From Nocardia shimofusensis NBRC 100134 (GTDB taxonomy: Bacteria; Actinomycetota; Actinomycetes; Mycobacteriales; Mycobacteriaceae): a stretch of DNA of 64,000 nucleotides. The stretch lies in NCBI RefSeq assembly GCF_001613125.1, contig NZ_BDBT01000004.1, positions 289,698 to 353,697 on the forward strand, written 5' to 3'. The notes beneath the pieces are model-generated. The model saw nothing but the letters and a program-made list of their open reading frames with translations, searched no databases and had not been told where the DNA came from. Numbering within the stretch: the first letter of the stretch is position 1; each line of letters begins with the position of its first letter. Shown here in pieces: positions 18,032-27,593 of this stretch. Both the position numbers and the translations under genes were made by a program.

Positions 18032-19192
18032 GTGACTTTGGTGCACAACGTGATCCGCCCGCTGGCCGGGACAGTCGCGATGGCGCTGTGCGCGCTGCTG
18101 GTGGCAGGCGCGGTGCAGAGCTTCCGCGGCGCGTTCGCCGACACCGTCGCGGTGCAGGTGCTCTCCCAACGCGCGGGTCTGGTCATGAATCCGGATGCCG
18201 ATGTGAAGATGCGCGGCGTCACCGTCGGCAAGGTCTCCTCGATCCGGGAACGCCCCGACGGTACGGCCACCCTCGAACTGGCCATCGACACCGACAAGCT
18301 GGCCCGGATCCCCGGCAACGTCTCGGTCGCCATCGCCTCCACCACCGTGTTCGGGGCGAAGTACGTCCAGCTCATCCCACCCGAGCGCCCTGCCGATCAG
18401 CTGCGCGCCGGACAGGTGCTCACCGCCGACCGCGTCACCGTCGAGATCAACACCGTCTTCGAGCAATTGACCGCCGTGCTCGCCGCACTCGAGCCGGAGA
18501 AGCTGAACGCCACGCTGGGCTCCCTCGCCGCGGCCACCCGCGGCCGGGGCACCCAGGTGGGGGAGATGCTCAGCGACCTCGAGACCTTCCTCGCCGAACT
18601 CGAACCGGCCCTCCCGGACCTGCGCACCGACATCGGGCTCGCCGCACCGGTCCTGAACACCTACGCCGATGCCGCCCAGCCCCTGCTCGACACCGCGGGC
18701 AACCTCACCTCCACCGGCGGCACGCTGCTCGAGGAACAACAGAACCTCGACGCCATGCTGCTCGGCCTGATCGGCCTGTCCGACACCGGAAACCGCGTCC
18801 TGTCCGCCAACGCCTCCGCCCTCGCCACCACCCTGGACGTACTGGTCCCCACGACGGCCCTCACCGCCGAATATCGAGAGGCCCTGTACTGCTCGCTGGA
18901 CGGCTTCGCCGACCTCTCGCAGATGGCCCCGGTCGACGTCCCCGGCCTCGGCCTGTCGGCGAACTTCCTGTGGGGCATCGACCCCTACCGCTACCCGGAG
19001 AACCTGCCGAAACTGCGGGCCTCCGGCGGCTCCCAGTGCTCGGTCCTGCCGGTCGGCTACGAACAGCGCCCGCCGTTCGTCGTCGCCGATGTCGGTGCCG
19101 ACCCGTTCGCCCGCGGCAACCAGGGCATCGTGGTCAACCCCGACTCCCTGCCGAACGCCCTGTTCGGACCGTCGATCGGAGGGCCGCGATGA
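18032..19192 (+). CDS. mceA: Mce family protein A
   Basis: A 386-residue MlaD/Mce-domain protein, the first of six that form the extracytoplasmic lipid-conducting tube. An N-terminal membrane anchor spans about 13-33. The Mce domain (about 38-115) contains AGLVMNPDADVKMRGVTVGKVSSI and GAKYVQLIPP. A long helical region follows (about 150-290), then a Cys-containing tail (YCSLDGF, SQCSVLPVG). GTG at 18032 is taken as start; GTG 18041 is an alternative. Overlaps mceB by ATGA. Confidence 0.93.
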   Translation: MTLVHNVIRPLAGTVAMALCALLVAGAVQSFRGAFADTVAVQVLSQRAGLVMNPDADVKMRGVTVGKVSSIRERPDGTATLELAIDTDKLARIPGNVSVAIASTTVFGAKYVQLIPPERPADQLRAGQVLTADRVTVEINTVFEQLTAVLAALEPEKLNATLGSLAAATRGRGTQVGEMLSDLETFLAELEPALPDLRTDIGLAAPVLNTYADAAQPLLDTAGNLTSTGGTLLEEQQNLDAMLLGLIGLSDTGNRVLSANASALATTLDVLVPTTALTAEYREALYCSLDGFADLSQMAPVDVPGLGLSANFLWGIDPYRYPENLPKLRASGGSQCSVLPVGYEQRPPFVVADVGADPFARGNQGIVVNPDSLPNALFGPSIGGPR

Positions 19193-20211
19193 GCCCACGC
19201 AACGCGCCGCTGCTGAAGTTCGGCGCCTTCGCCGTCGTCATGGTGGTGCTCTCGGCTCTGCTGATCCTGGTGTTCGGCCAGTATCGCAGCGGCAGCGCCA
19301 CCGAATACTCGGCGGTGTTCGCCGACGCCTCCGGCCTGAATCGTGGCGACACCGTGCGCATCGCCGGCGTGCCCATCGGGACGGTCCGCGGCGTGGAGTT
19401 GCGCGACGACCACTCCGTCCTGGTCGAATTCGACGCCGCCGACACCGTCACCCTGACCACCGGCACCGAGGTCGCCGTGCGCTACCTCAACCTCGTCGGC
19501 GACCGCTACCTGGAACTCACCGACCCGCCAGGGGTCTCCGAACCACTGGCCCCCGGCGCCCGCATTCCGGTCGAGAAGACCGCGGGCGCACTCGATCTCG
19601 ACCTGCTCATCGGTGGTCTGAAACCCGTGATCCAGGGCCTGAACGCCCACGAGGTCAACGCGCTGACCTGGTCGCTGCTCGAGATCGTGCAGGGCAGGGA
19701 GAACACCATCGACTCGCTCATGGCCGGAACCGCCTCGTTCACCACCGCGCTCGCCGAGAAGAACGACGTCGTCCACCGCCTGCTCGACCATCTCCGCACC
19801 GTGATGGACACCCTCAGCGCCGAGGGCGATCAGTTCACCGGCACCGTCGATCGCCTGCAACGCCTCATCGGTGAACTGTCCGCCCAGCGCGACCCGATCG
19901 GCGCCGCCATCGAGGCCATCGACCAGGGCACCGCGAGCGTCGCCGACCTGCTCACCGACGCCCGCCCGCCACTGGCAGGCACCGTCGACGAACTGGCCCG
20001 TCTCGCACCGCTTCTCGACAGCGACAAACAGATCCTCGACGACGCCCTCGGCCGCGCCCCCGAGAACTTCCGCAAGCTGGTACGCACCGGCGCCTACGGC
20101 AATTTCATCCAGTACTACATCTGCGCCATCACCGTCCGGATCAACGATCCCAGCGGTCAGGTGCTGGTCCTGCCCGCCATCGAGCAGACGACGGGACGGT
20201 GCAGCCCATGA
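19189..20211 (+). CDS. mceB: Mce family protein B
   Basis: A 340-residue Mce protein with an N-terminal membrane anchor (about 9-30). The Mce domain (about 36-115) has the pattern ADASGLNRGDTVRIAGVPIGTVRGVEL and VRYLNLVGDRYLEL. A long helical region follows (LLIGGLKPVIQGLNAHEVNALTWSL, typical of MceB), and the tail has two Cys. Start and stop overlap both neighbours by four bases. Confidence 0.93.
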   Translation: MSPRNAPLLKFGAFAVVMVVLSALLILVFGQYRSGSATEYSAVFADASGLNRGDTVRIAGVPIGTVRGVELRDDHSVLVEFDAADTVTLTTGTEVAVRYLNLVGDRYLELTDPPGVSEPLAPGARIPVEKTAGALDLDLLIGGLKPVIQGLNAHEVNALTWSLLEIVQGRENTIDSLMAGTASFTTALAEKNDVVHRLLDHLRTVMDTLSAEGDQFTGTVDRLQRLIGELSAQRDPIGAAIEAIDQGTASVADLLTDARPPLAGTVDELARLAPLLDSDKQILDDALGRAPENFRKLVRTGAYGNFIQYYICAITVRINDPSGQVLVLPAIEQTTGRCSP

Positions 20212-21230
20212 GCCTGACGCACTATCGCGGCGCGCACCTGGCCCGCCACGGCGTGGTCGGCGTGGTCCTGATCGTCTGCGTGATCGCCATCGGCCTGCAA
20301 TCGCAGAAGTTCATCGCCTGGGGCACCACCGTCCGCTACACCGCCGTCTTCGCCGAGGCAGGCGGACTCGCGGTCGGCGACGAGGTGGTCCTCTCCGGGG
20401 TCACGGTCGGCACTGTCGCCCGCCTGAGCCTGGACAACGGCGACGCGAAGGTCGACTTCACCGTCCGCGATCGGATCACCCTCGGTGGCGGCACCTCCGC
20501 CCACATCAAAACCGGCTCCCTGCTGGGCAAACGAGTGCTCACCCTGGTCTCGGCCGGACCGGGCGTGCTGCGTCCCGGCGACCTCGTCCCGATCGACCGC
20601 ACTTCCTCGCCGTACTCGCTCACCGACGCCGTGGGCGAGCTGACCACCAATGTCGGCGAGACCGATGCCGCTGCCCTGGACGCCTCGCTCGACACCCTGG
20701 CCGTCACCCTGGATCGGATCGCCCCGCAGCTGGGTCCCACCTTCGACGGCCTCACCGCACTGTCGCGCACCATCAACAGCCGCGACGAAACCCTGCGCGC
20801 CTTGCTGACCGCCACCGCCGACGTCACCGGCATCCTCGCCGACCGCGGCGCGCAACTGAACACCATGATCCTGGACTCGAACGCGCTGCTGCAGACCCTG
20901 GTCGCCCGCCGCCAGGCCATCGTCGACCTGCTGGCCGGAACCGCCGCCGTCGCCGAGCAACTGCGCGGCCTGGTCGCCGACAACGAAGCCGATCTCGCCC
21001 CGACCCTGGACCGACTGAACTCGGTGGTCGCCATGCTGGAAAAGAACCGCGACAATATCGCCGCCGCCCTGCCCGGTCTGGCGAAAGTCTCCATGACGCA
21101 GGGCGAAGCGGTCTCCGGCGGCCCGTTCTACAACGCCTTCGTCGCCAACCTGATCCCCGGCGACCTCATCCAGCCGTTCATCGACCAGGCCTTCGGCGCG
21201 CCACAACTCACCCCGGAGCCACCGCGATGA
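20208..21230 (+). CDS. mceC: Mce family protein C
   Basis: A 340-residue Mce protein with a membrane anchor at about 12-32, an Mce domain (EAGGLAVGDEVVLSGVTVGTVARLSL, HIKTGSLLGKRVLTLV), a helical region and a C terminus FYNAFVANLIPGDLIQPFIDQAFG. The ATG at 20208 overlaps the mceB stop; an in-frame GTG lies 9 bases earlier. Confidence 0.93.
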   Translation: MSLTHYRGAHLARHGVVGVVLIVCVIAIGLQSQKFIAWGTTVRYTAVFAEAGGLAVGDEVVLSGVTVGTVARLSLDNGDAKVDFTVRDRITLGGGTSAHIKTGSLLGKRVLTLVSAGPGVLRPGDLVPIDRTSSPYSLTDAVGELTTNVGETDAAALDASLDTLAVTLDRIAPQLGPTFDGLTALSRTINSRDETLRALLTATADVTGILADRGAQLNTMILDSNALLQTLVARRQAIVDLLAGTAAVAEQLRGLVADNEADLAPTLDRLNSVVAMLEKNRDNIAAALPGLAKVSMTQGEAVSGGPFYNAFVANLIPGDLIQPFIDQAFGAPQLTPEPPR

Positions 21231-22465
21231 CCCGAACGACGATCCTCCGCATCGCAGGAGTTCTCACCCTGGCCGCCGCGCTGATCGCGGCAGGCACGAC
21301 CGGATGGCGAGCCGCTCTCGGCCCGAACATCTTTCGTGCCGTGTTCAGCACCGCCACCGCCATCTACCCCGGTGACGACGTGCGGGTCTCCGGCGTGAAG
21401 GTCGGCGTCATCACCGCCATCGCACCGCGCGGCACCACGGTCGAAGTGACTCTCGAGGTCGACCGGAGCGTTTCGATCCCCGCCGACGCGCGGGCGATCA
21501 TCGTCGCCCAGAGTCTCGTCGACTCCCGCTTCGTGCAACTGACCCCCGCCTATCGCGGCGTGGGGCCGACCATGGCCGAGGGCGCGACGATCCCGCTCGA
21601 GCGCACCGCCGTTCCGGTCGAATGGGACGAGGTCAAGACCCAATTGACCAAGCTGTCGGACCAATTGGGCCCCGACGGCGACCTCTCCTCGAGCTCCCTG
21701 GGCCGGTTCGTCGACAGCGCCGCCACCGCCATGGACGGCAACGGCGACCAGCTGCGCGACACCCTGCACCAGCTCAGCGGCGTCGGCCGCATCCTCGCCG
21801 ACGGCAGCGGCGACATCGTGACCACCGTGGCGAACCTGCAGCAGTTCGTCACCGCCCTGCGCGAGAGCAATGTGCAGATCGTCGAATTCCAGGACCGCCT
21901 GGCCACCCTCACCAGCGTCATCGACGGCAGCCGCTCCGACCTCGACGCCGCCCTGCACCAGCTCTCCCTCGCGGTGACCGAAGTCCAGCGCTTCGTCGCC
22001 GACAACCGCGATCGCGCGAGCGAGCAGGTCGGCCGTCTGGTGAACGTCACCCAGAACCTCGTCGACAACCGCGACGACCTCGAACAGCTCCTGCACGTCT
22101 TCCCGACGAGCATGGCCAACTTCTACAACATCTACAACCCCGAATCCGGCACCGAGGCAGGGGTGTTCGTGCTGAACAACTTCTCCAACCCGGTGCAGTT
22201 CATCTGCTCGGCCATCGAGGCCGTCGGCAAACAGTCCTCGGCGCAATCGGCCCAGACCTGCCGCGACTACCTCGGGCCGGTCCTGCCACTGCTGAGCTTC
22301 AACTACCTGCCCTTCTCGATCAACCCGATCCTCGGTCCCACCCCGCGCCCGGAGAAGGTGCTCTACACCGAGCCCCACCTTGTCCCGCAGGTGGTGGCCC
22401 CCGTCGAGCAGGCCCCACCGCCTCCGCTCGACTTGGCCGCCATCCTGTTCGGCGGAAGGCGTTGA
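21227..22465 (+). CDS. mceD: Mce family protein D
   Basis: A 412-residue Mce protein. It has an N-terminal anchor (about 7-27), an Mce domain (STATAIYPGDDVRVSGVKVGVITAI, IVAQSLVDSRFVQLTPAY), long helices and the MceD-typical tail SMANFYNIYNPESGTEAGVFVLNN, then a Pro-rich end (APVEQAPPPPLDLA). Overlaps mceC by four bases and ends 2 bases before the mceE start. Confidence 0.93.
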   Translation: MTRTTILRIAGVLTLAAALIAAGTTGWRAALGPNIFRAVFSTATAIYPGDDVRVSGVKVGVITAIAPRGTTVEVTLEVDRSVSIPADARAIIVAQSLVDSRFVQLTPAYRGVGPTMAEGATIPLERTAVPVEWDEVKTQLTKLSDQLGPDGDLSSSSLGRFVDSAATAMDGNGDQLRDTLHQLSGVGRILADGSGDIVTTVANLQQFVTALRESNVQIVEFQDRLATLTSVIDGSRSDLDAALHQLSLAVTEVQRFVADNRDRASEQVGRLVNVTQNLVDNRDDLEQLLHVFPTSMANFYNIYNPESGTEAGVFVLNNFSNPVQFICSAIEAVGKQSSAQSAQTCRDYLGPVLPLLSFNYLPFSINPILGPTPRPEKVLYTEPHLVPQVVAPVEQAPPPPLDLAAILFGGRR

Positions 22466-22467
22466 CC

Positions 22468-23601
22468 ATGAGACACTTCCTGCCCTCCCGTGCGCGCCGA
22501 GTCGCCTCCGCGGCCTGCCTACTGCTGACCGTCACCGGCTGCGGCGCGCACGGCGTCAACTCGGTGCCGCTGCCCGGCGCCGAGTCCAACAGCTCGCGGG
22601 CGACGCTCGTCTCCATCGAGATCGCGAATGTCGGCACCTTGACGCCGAACTCACCGGTCATGATCGACGACGTGGTGGCCGGCAGCGTCCGCACCATCTC
22701 CCTGGACGGCTGGCACGCCGTGGTCGAGGCGGCGGTGCGCCCCGAGACCGAGATCCCGGCCAACGTCGTCGCCACCGTCGGCCAGACCAGCCTGCTCGGC
22801 TCCACCCACCTGGCACTGAACACCCCCGACGGCGAACACTCCACCGGCCGCCTGGAATCGGGCGCGCGCTTGCCGCTGAACCGCGCCTCCACCTACCCGT
22901 CCACCGAGCAGACCCTGGCTTCCCTGTCGGTCGTCGTCAACGGCGGCGGTCTGGGCCAGTTGGGCGACATCGTCGCCGAACTGAACAATGCCCTCGACGG
23001 CCGTCAGGACCAGGTCGTCGACCTGCTCACCCGCCTGGACGGCTTCATGACCGTCCTCGCCGAACAGCGCGCCGACATCGTCGCCTCCATCGAAGCGCTG
23101 GCCAGGCTGGGGGAGACCTTCGCGGGCCAGACCGAGACTCTCACCCGGGCACTGGACATGCTCCCGCCCGCCCTCGACCTCCTGCTCGCCGAACGCCCCG
23201 CCCTCACCGACGCCCTCGACCGCCTGCGTGTCTTCAGCGACACCGCCACCGGCGTGGTCACCGAGATCAGTGCCGACCTGATCGCCGACCTGCGCAATCT
23301 CGAGCCGACTCTGAAAGCCGTCGCCGATGTCGGTCCGCTGCTCGACGCCGGCCTCGCCTACGCCACCGTCTACCCCTACGGCCAGTCGGTGATCGACCGC
23401 GCCGTCCGCGGCGACTACATCAACCTGCACGCCACCGTCGACCTCACCATCCCGCGCCTGCAACGCGAACTGCTGCAAGGCACCCCGTGGGCCGATCCCG
23501 ACGCCGTCATCCAAGCCGCCGTCGGCGATCCCGGTTACGCCCAGCAGACCTCGAACCCGCTCGGTGTGGGCATCACCCCGCCGGGAACCGGAGGCCGCTG
23601 A
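22468..23601 (+). CDS. mceE: Mce family lipoprotein E
   Basis: A 377-residue Mce protein exported as a lipoprotein. The signal peptide ends in the lipobox LTVTGC, making Cys at about residue 25 the lipidation site, as in the mycobacterial MceE/LprK group. The Mce domain follows (GTLTPNSPVMIDDVVAGSVRTISLDGW, VATVGQTSLLGSTHLAL), then a helical region and the tail NPLGVGITPPGTGGR. The stop overlaps the mceF start by one base (TGATG). Confidence 0.94.
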   Translation: MRHFLPSRARRVASAACLLLTVTGCGAHGVNSVPLPGAESNSSRATLVSIEIANVGTLTPNSPVMIDDVVAGSVRTISLDGWHAVVEAAVRPETEIPANVVATVGQTSLLGSTHLALNTPDGEHSTGRLESGARLPLNRASTYPSTEQTLASLSVVVNGGGLGQLGDIVAELNNALDGRQDQVVDLLTRLDGFMTVLAEQRADIVASIEALARLGETFAGQTETLTRALDMLPPALDLLLAERPALTDALDRLRVFSDTATGVVTEISADLIADLRNLEPTLKAVADVGPLLDAGLAYATVYPYGQSVIDRAVRGDYINLHATVDLTIPRLQRELLQGTPWADPDAVIQAAVGDPGYAQQTSNPLGVGITPPGTGGR

Positions 23602-25064
23602 TGCTGATCACCCGCTTCGTCAGAGCCCAGCTCGTCATCTTCGCCGTCCTGTCGGTGATCGGCCTGACCGTCATGGGCACCGTCTACATGAAACTGCCGC
23701 AACTGCTCGGCGTCGGCTCGATCACCGTCTACCTGGACCTGCCCGAGACCGGCGGCCTCTACCGCTTCGGCAATGTCACCTACCGCGGCGTCGAGGTCGG
23801 CAAAGTCACCGCCGTCGACCTCACCGACGACGGCGTGCGCGCCACCCTCACCCTCGACACCGGCCATCCGATTCCCGCCGACCTGGAAGCCCTGGTCCGC
23901 AGTGTCTCCGCGGTCGGCGAACAGTACGTCGAACTGCGCCCCCGCACCGACGAAGCCCCCTACCTGCGTGAGGGCGCGGTGATCCCGCTCTCGGCGACCG
24001 AGGTCCCGCAAGCGGTGGGCCCCATGCTCGACAGCCTCAGTGCCATGGTCGGCACCGTTCCGACAGAGCGCATGTACGACCTGCTCGGTGAACTGTCCAC
24101 CGGCCTGGGATCGTCGAGCCGCGAACTGGATTCGCTGCTGGCCTCCACCCGGACCCTCGCCGGTGAACTGGAGGGCTCCGGCGAGACCGCCCGCACCTTC
24201 GTCCAGGACACCGTCCCGCTGCTCGACGCTCAGGCCCGCAGCCTCGATGCCGTCCAGGTGTGGACCCGCAGCCTCGCCGGTGTCACCGGCCAACTCGTGA
24301 CCAACGACCCGCAGCTCCGCGCGATCCTGCGCGACGGCCCGGGTTTCGCCACCGAGGCGACCCGCCTGTTCGAATCCGTCGAACTGACATTGCCGGTCCT
24401 GCTGGCCAACCTCACCAGTGTCGGCCGGCTCGCGGTCACCTACAACGCCGGTCTCGAACAACTGCTCGTCCTGCTCCCGCCGTCGATCTCGATGATCCAG
24501 ACCGTGCAGCCGTCCAAGAATGCCTCCGGCCTGGGCCTGGGCACCTTCCGCTTCGGCAATATGTCCGAACCCGCCGCCTGCACCGTCGGCTTCCTCCCGC
24601 CGACCGAGTGGCGCTCCCCGCACGAGACCGACACCCTCGACACCCCCGACGGCCTGTACTGCAAACTCCCGCAGGACTCCGACATAGCCGTGCGCGGCGT
24701 GCGCAACACCCCCTGTGCGGGACAACCCGGCAAATACGCACCGACCGCCGAACTCTGCCGCAGCCCGGAAGGATTCGTCCCGCTCGCCCCCGAGCAACCC
24801 CTGATCGGTCCCTACCCTCGCGACCCCGGACTCGAGGATCAGGGCATCGCTCCCGACACCCGCCCGATCTCCGCGCAGAACAGCCCGCCCGGCAACGCCC
24901 CCGCCAGCGCTCCGGCGAGCAGTACCTCGGACGCCCCGGCGATCGGTGCCGCGCGCTACGACCCCGCAACCGGCGATTACCTCGCCTCCGACGGCCGCGT
25001 CTACCAGCAGGGCGACCTCGCCACCGAACCGAACCGCCCCTGGACCGCCATGCTCCCGCACTGA
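23601..25064 (+). CDS. mceF: Mce family protein F
   Basis: A 487-residue Mce protein closing the mceA-F set. It has an N-terminal anchor (about 9-31), an Mce domain (LPETGGLYRFGNVTYRGVEVGKVTAV, SVSAVGEQYVELRPR), helices, and a long tail of about 180 residues with four Cys and a Ser/Pro/Ala-rich disordered part. GAARYDPATGDYLASDGRVYQQGDLA is a typical MceF ending. Confidence 0.93.
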   Translation: MLITRFVRAQLVIFAVLSVIGLTVMGTVYMKLPQLLGVGSITVYLDLPETGGLYRFGNVTYRGVEVGKVTAVDLTDDGVRATLTLDTGHPIPADLEALVRSVSAVGEQYVELRPRTDEAPYLREGAVIPLSATEVPQAVGPMLDSLSAMVGTVPTERMYDLLGELSTGLGSSSRELDSLLASTRTLAGELEGSGETARTFVQDTVPLLDAQARSLDAVQVWTRSLAGVTGQLVTNDPQLRAILRDGPGFATEATRLFESVELTLPVLLANLTSVGRLAVTYNAGLEQLLVLLPPSISMIQTVQPSKNASGLGLGTFRFGNMSEPAACTVGFLPPTEWRSPHETDTLDTPDGLYCKLPQDSDIAVRGVRNTPCAGQPGKYAPTAELCRSPEGFVPLAPEQPLIGPYPRDPGLEDQGIAPDTRPISAQNSPPGNAPASAPASSTSDAPAIGAARYDPATGDYLASDGRVYQQGDLATEPNRPWTAMLPH

Positions 25065-25099
25065 CCAGCGGGACAGCCCACCGAGAGAAGGACACCACC

Positions 25100-25414
25100 A
25101 TGACCGACGCCAAGATGCTCGTCTTCACCAATGCCGTCGAAGGCCGCGACGAGGAATTCAACACGTGGTACGACACCGACCATCTCGCCGACGTCCTCGC
25201 CGTTCCCGGCATCGAATCGTGCACCCGCTACGAAATCCAGCCCGTCCCCGGCCGTGGCGAGCCCACCCACCGCTACCTCGCCATCTACGAACTCAGCGCG
25301 GACCCCGATGTCGTCCTGCGCGGTTTCGGGGAACGTTCCGCGAGCGGAAAGCTGCCGCTGAGCCCGACCCTGGACCTCGGGTCGATGTCCATGCAGGTGT
25401 GGCGAGCGCGCTGA
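25100..25414 (+). CDS. Small dimeric alpha-beta-barrel protein (EthD/Dabb-like)
   Basis: A 104-residue protein with the ferredoxin-like fold of EthD or stress-responsive A/B-barrel families (KMLVFTNAVEGRDEEFNTWYDTDHLADVLAVPGIESCTRYEI). Such proteins often accompany catabolic gene clusters and may act as small isomerases or binding proteins; a precise role is not known. Ribosome site GAGAAGGA precedes the ATG. Located between mceF and two acyl-CoA dehydrogenases in the same operon. Confidence 0.8.
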   Translation: MTDAKMLVFTNAVEGRDEEFNTWYDTDHLADVLAVPGIESCTRYEIQPVPGRGEPTHRYLAIYELSADPDVVLRGFGERSASGKLPLSPTLDLGSMSMQVWRAR

Positions 25415-25444
25415 ACCGCGGTCACGGATAAGGAGGTCGATCGG

Positions 25445-26440
25445 ATGCTGTTGGAGTTCGACTCCGATCAGCGGTTCTGGCAGAGCACCGTACGCGAGAT
25501 GCTCGCCCGGCACTGCCCGCCGACGTTGATCAGGGAGGTCGCCGATCACGGCGCCGACACGGGCCCGTTGTGGAAATCGCTCATCGATCAGGGCTGGACG
25601 GCGATGACCGAGCCCGGTGAGGCCGTCGAGCTGACCATCGCCCACGAAGAACTCGGGCGCGCCTGCGATCCGACCCCCTTCCTGGCCACCACCAGTCAGT
25701 TCGCCCCGCTCGTCACGCAGGCCCCCGCCGAGGTCGCGGGCGCGGCCGTCTACGAGGGCGTCACCGCCGCCCGCGAAGGCGGCGACTGGGTCCTCACCGG
25801 CTCGGCCCGCGTCCTCGACGGCGACCGCGCCGACCAGTTCGCCGTGGTCACCGGCGCGGGCGTCTTCCTGGTCCCCGCCGGAGTGGTGAGCATCCGCCGA
25901 GCCGCCGTCTTCGATCCGGTCCTGCACATCGCCGACGTCGTCTTCGACCGCGTCCGAGTCGCCCCGGAAGCCCGCAGCTCGGCCGACGTCCGCCACGCCC
26001 GCGCCGTCGCCCTCACCGGCATGGCCGCCACCATGGTCGGCGCCTGCCAACGCGTCCTCGACCTCGTGGTCGAGCACGTCCGCGAGCGCCGCCAGTTCGG
26101 CGTCCCGATCGGCTCCTTCCAGGCCGTCGGCCACAAGGCCGCCGACATACACGTGGCGATCGAACGAGCCCGCGCCCTCACCTATTTCGCGGCCCTCACC
26201 ATCGCCGAAGCCGACGACCGCAAGCACCTCGCCGCCGTCATGGCCAAGGCGGCCGCGGGCGAATGCCAATCCCTGGTCTTCCGCAACGGCCTGCAACTGT
26301 TCGGCGCCATGGGCTACACCTGGGAAAACGATGTCCAGTTCGCTCTGAAGCGCGCCAAGGCGGGAGAGTTGCTGCTCGGCGGCACCGACGAACATCGAGC
26401 GACGATTGCGAGGCACCACCGTGCGACTGGCCTTCGATAG
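25445..26440 (+). CDS. Acyl-CoA dehydrogenase, short subunit of a probable heteromeric pair
   Basis: A 331-residue FAD-dependent acyl-CoA dehydrogenase-like protein, shorter than the usual 380-400. It has the C-terminal helical domain motif RRQFGVPIGSFQAVGHKAADIHV and FGAMGYTWENDVQFALKRAK. At the place where medium-chain enzymes have the catalytic Glu (YEGT) it has LGGTDEH, so that Glu is absent. The N-terminal domain is reduced. Actinobacterial steroid acyl-CoA dehydrogenases (ChsE1-E2, ChsE4-E5) are alpha2beta2 heterotetramers of exactly such neighbours. Preceded by a near-consensus ribosome site (AAGGAGGT). Overlaps the next gene by 20 bases. Confidence 0.88.
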   Translation: MLLEFDSDQRFWQSTVREMLARHCPPTLIREVADHGADTGPLWKSLIDQGWTAMTEPGEAVELTIAHEELGRACDPTPFLATTSQFAPLVTQAPAEVAGAAVYEGVTAAREGGDWVLTGSARVLDGDRADQFAVVTGAGVFLVPAGVVSIRRAAVFDPVLHIADVVFDRVRVAPEARSSADVRHARAVALTGMAATMVGACQRVLDLVVEHVRERRQFGVPIGSFQAVGHKAADIHVAIERARALTYFAALTIAEADDRKHLAAVMAKAAAGECQSLVFRNGLQLFGAMGYTWENDVQFALKRAKAGELLLGGTDEHRATIARHHRATGLR

Positions 26441-27593
26441 CGGCGTCGAGGCGTTCCGCGCCGAATTCATCGCCTTCCTCGACGAGCACCTGCCCGACGC
26501 CGAGGGCCTCGAACGCCCTCGCTCCAGCTCCCATACCCCCGACTGGGCCCGCCGCTGGCAACGTACCCAGTTCGACCACGGCTGGCTCGTGCCCGGCAAC
26601 CCGCCCGAATACGGCGGGCGCGACGCGGGCATCCTCGAGCAGTACGTGCACCGCGAGACCCTCGCCGAACGAGGAATCCACGAGCACTTCAACCCGCAAG
26701 GTGTCGGCATCATCGCTGCCTCCCTGCTCACCTTCGGCACCGAAGAACAGAAGCGGCGGTGGGCGGTCCCCATTCTCCGCGGCGACCTCACCGCCTCCCT
26801 CGGCATGAGCGAACCCGGCGCCGGCTCCGACCTCGCCGGCCTCAGCACCCGAGCCCGCCTCGAGGACGACCACTTCATCGTCGACGGACAGAAGGTGTGG
26901 ACGTCCGGAGCTCATGACGCCGACGTCGTGCTCACCTTCGTCCGCACCGACCCGGATGCCCCCAAACACCGCGGCATCTCCGCCCTGCTCATCCCCACCG
27001 ATCTGCCCGGCGTGCACCGTCGCCCGTTCGCCTCGGTAGCCCGCCCCGACGATCTGGATTTCAACGAGGTCTTCTTCGACAGCGTTCGAGTCCCCGCCGA
27101 CAATCTGCTCGGCGATCTCAACGCAGGCTGGCGGGTGGCGAGCGGCTCCCTCGGCCACGAACGAAACCTGTTGTGGACCAACTTCGCCAGCCGCCTCGAC
27201 GGCCTGCTCGCCGACTTCCATCCCGTTACCCCGTTGGAAGAAAGCCGCTACGCCACCCTCACCATGGATGCCCACGCCCTCCGCCTGCTCGGCTCGCAGG
27301 CCCTGGCCAAGGCCGCCCGCGGCGAGGAAGCAGGCCCCGGCTTGTCGGTTCTGAAGCTCCTCGGCTCCGAAGCCGTGCAGGCGGGAGCCGAACACGCCCT
27401 CGCCGCCGCGGGCACCGGCGGCCTCGACCACCCCGGCGTCACCGCCCGCTACAGCCCGCTCAGCCTCGAGGACACCGCCCCCGGCTGGTTCGAACGCTTC
27501 GTCCGGACGTTCGCGGGCACCATCGCCGGCGGCACCTCCGAAATCCAGCGCACCATCATCGCCGAGCGCGTGCTCGGCCTTCCCCGACCGTGA
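26421..27593 (+). CDS. Acyl-CoA dehydrogenase, long subunit of a probable heteromeric pair
   Basis: A 390-residue acyl-CoA dehydrogenase with canonical N-terminal and middle domains (SLGMSEPGAGSDLAGLSTRA, VDGQKVWTSGAHDADVVLTFVRT) and the C-terminal AGTIAGGTSEIQRTIIAERVLGLPR. In that motif Gly replaces the Glu of medium-chain enzymes. The RRQFG segment that contacts FAD across the dimer is missing and is instead present in the 25445 partner, consistent with an obligate heteromer. GTG 26421 chosen; TTG 26406 is possible. Followed by the hydratase with a GTGA overlap. Confidence 0.9.
   Translation: MRLAFDSGVEAFRAEFIAFLDEHLPDAEGLERPRSSSHTPDWARRWQRTQFDHGWLVPGNPPEYGGRDAGILEQYVHRETLAERGIHEHFNPQGVGIIAASLLTFGTEEQKRRWAVPILRGDLTASLGMSEPGAGSDLAGLSTRARLEDDHFIVDGQKVWTSGAHDADVVLTFVRTDPDAPKHRGISALLIPTDLPGVHRRPFASVARPDDLDFNEVFFDSVRVPADNLLGDLNAGWRVASGSLGHERNLLWTNFASRLDGLLADFHPVTPLEESRYATLTMDAHALRLLGSQALAKAARGEEAGPGLSVLKLLGSEAVQAGAEHALAAAGTGGLDHPGVTARYSPLSLEDTAPGWFERFVRTFAGTIAGGTSEIQRTIIAERVLGLPRP

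Noticed and set aside
14858..18375. Long minus-strand frames antisense to the aldehyde dehydrogenase and yrbE genes
   Set aside because: GC-bias shadows; the plus strand encodes complete known proteins.
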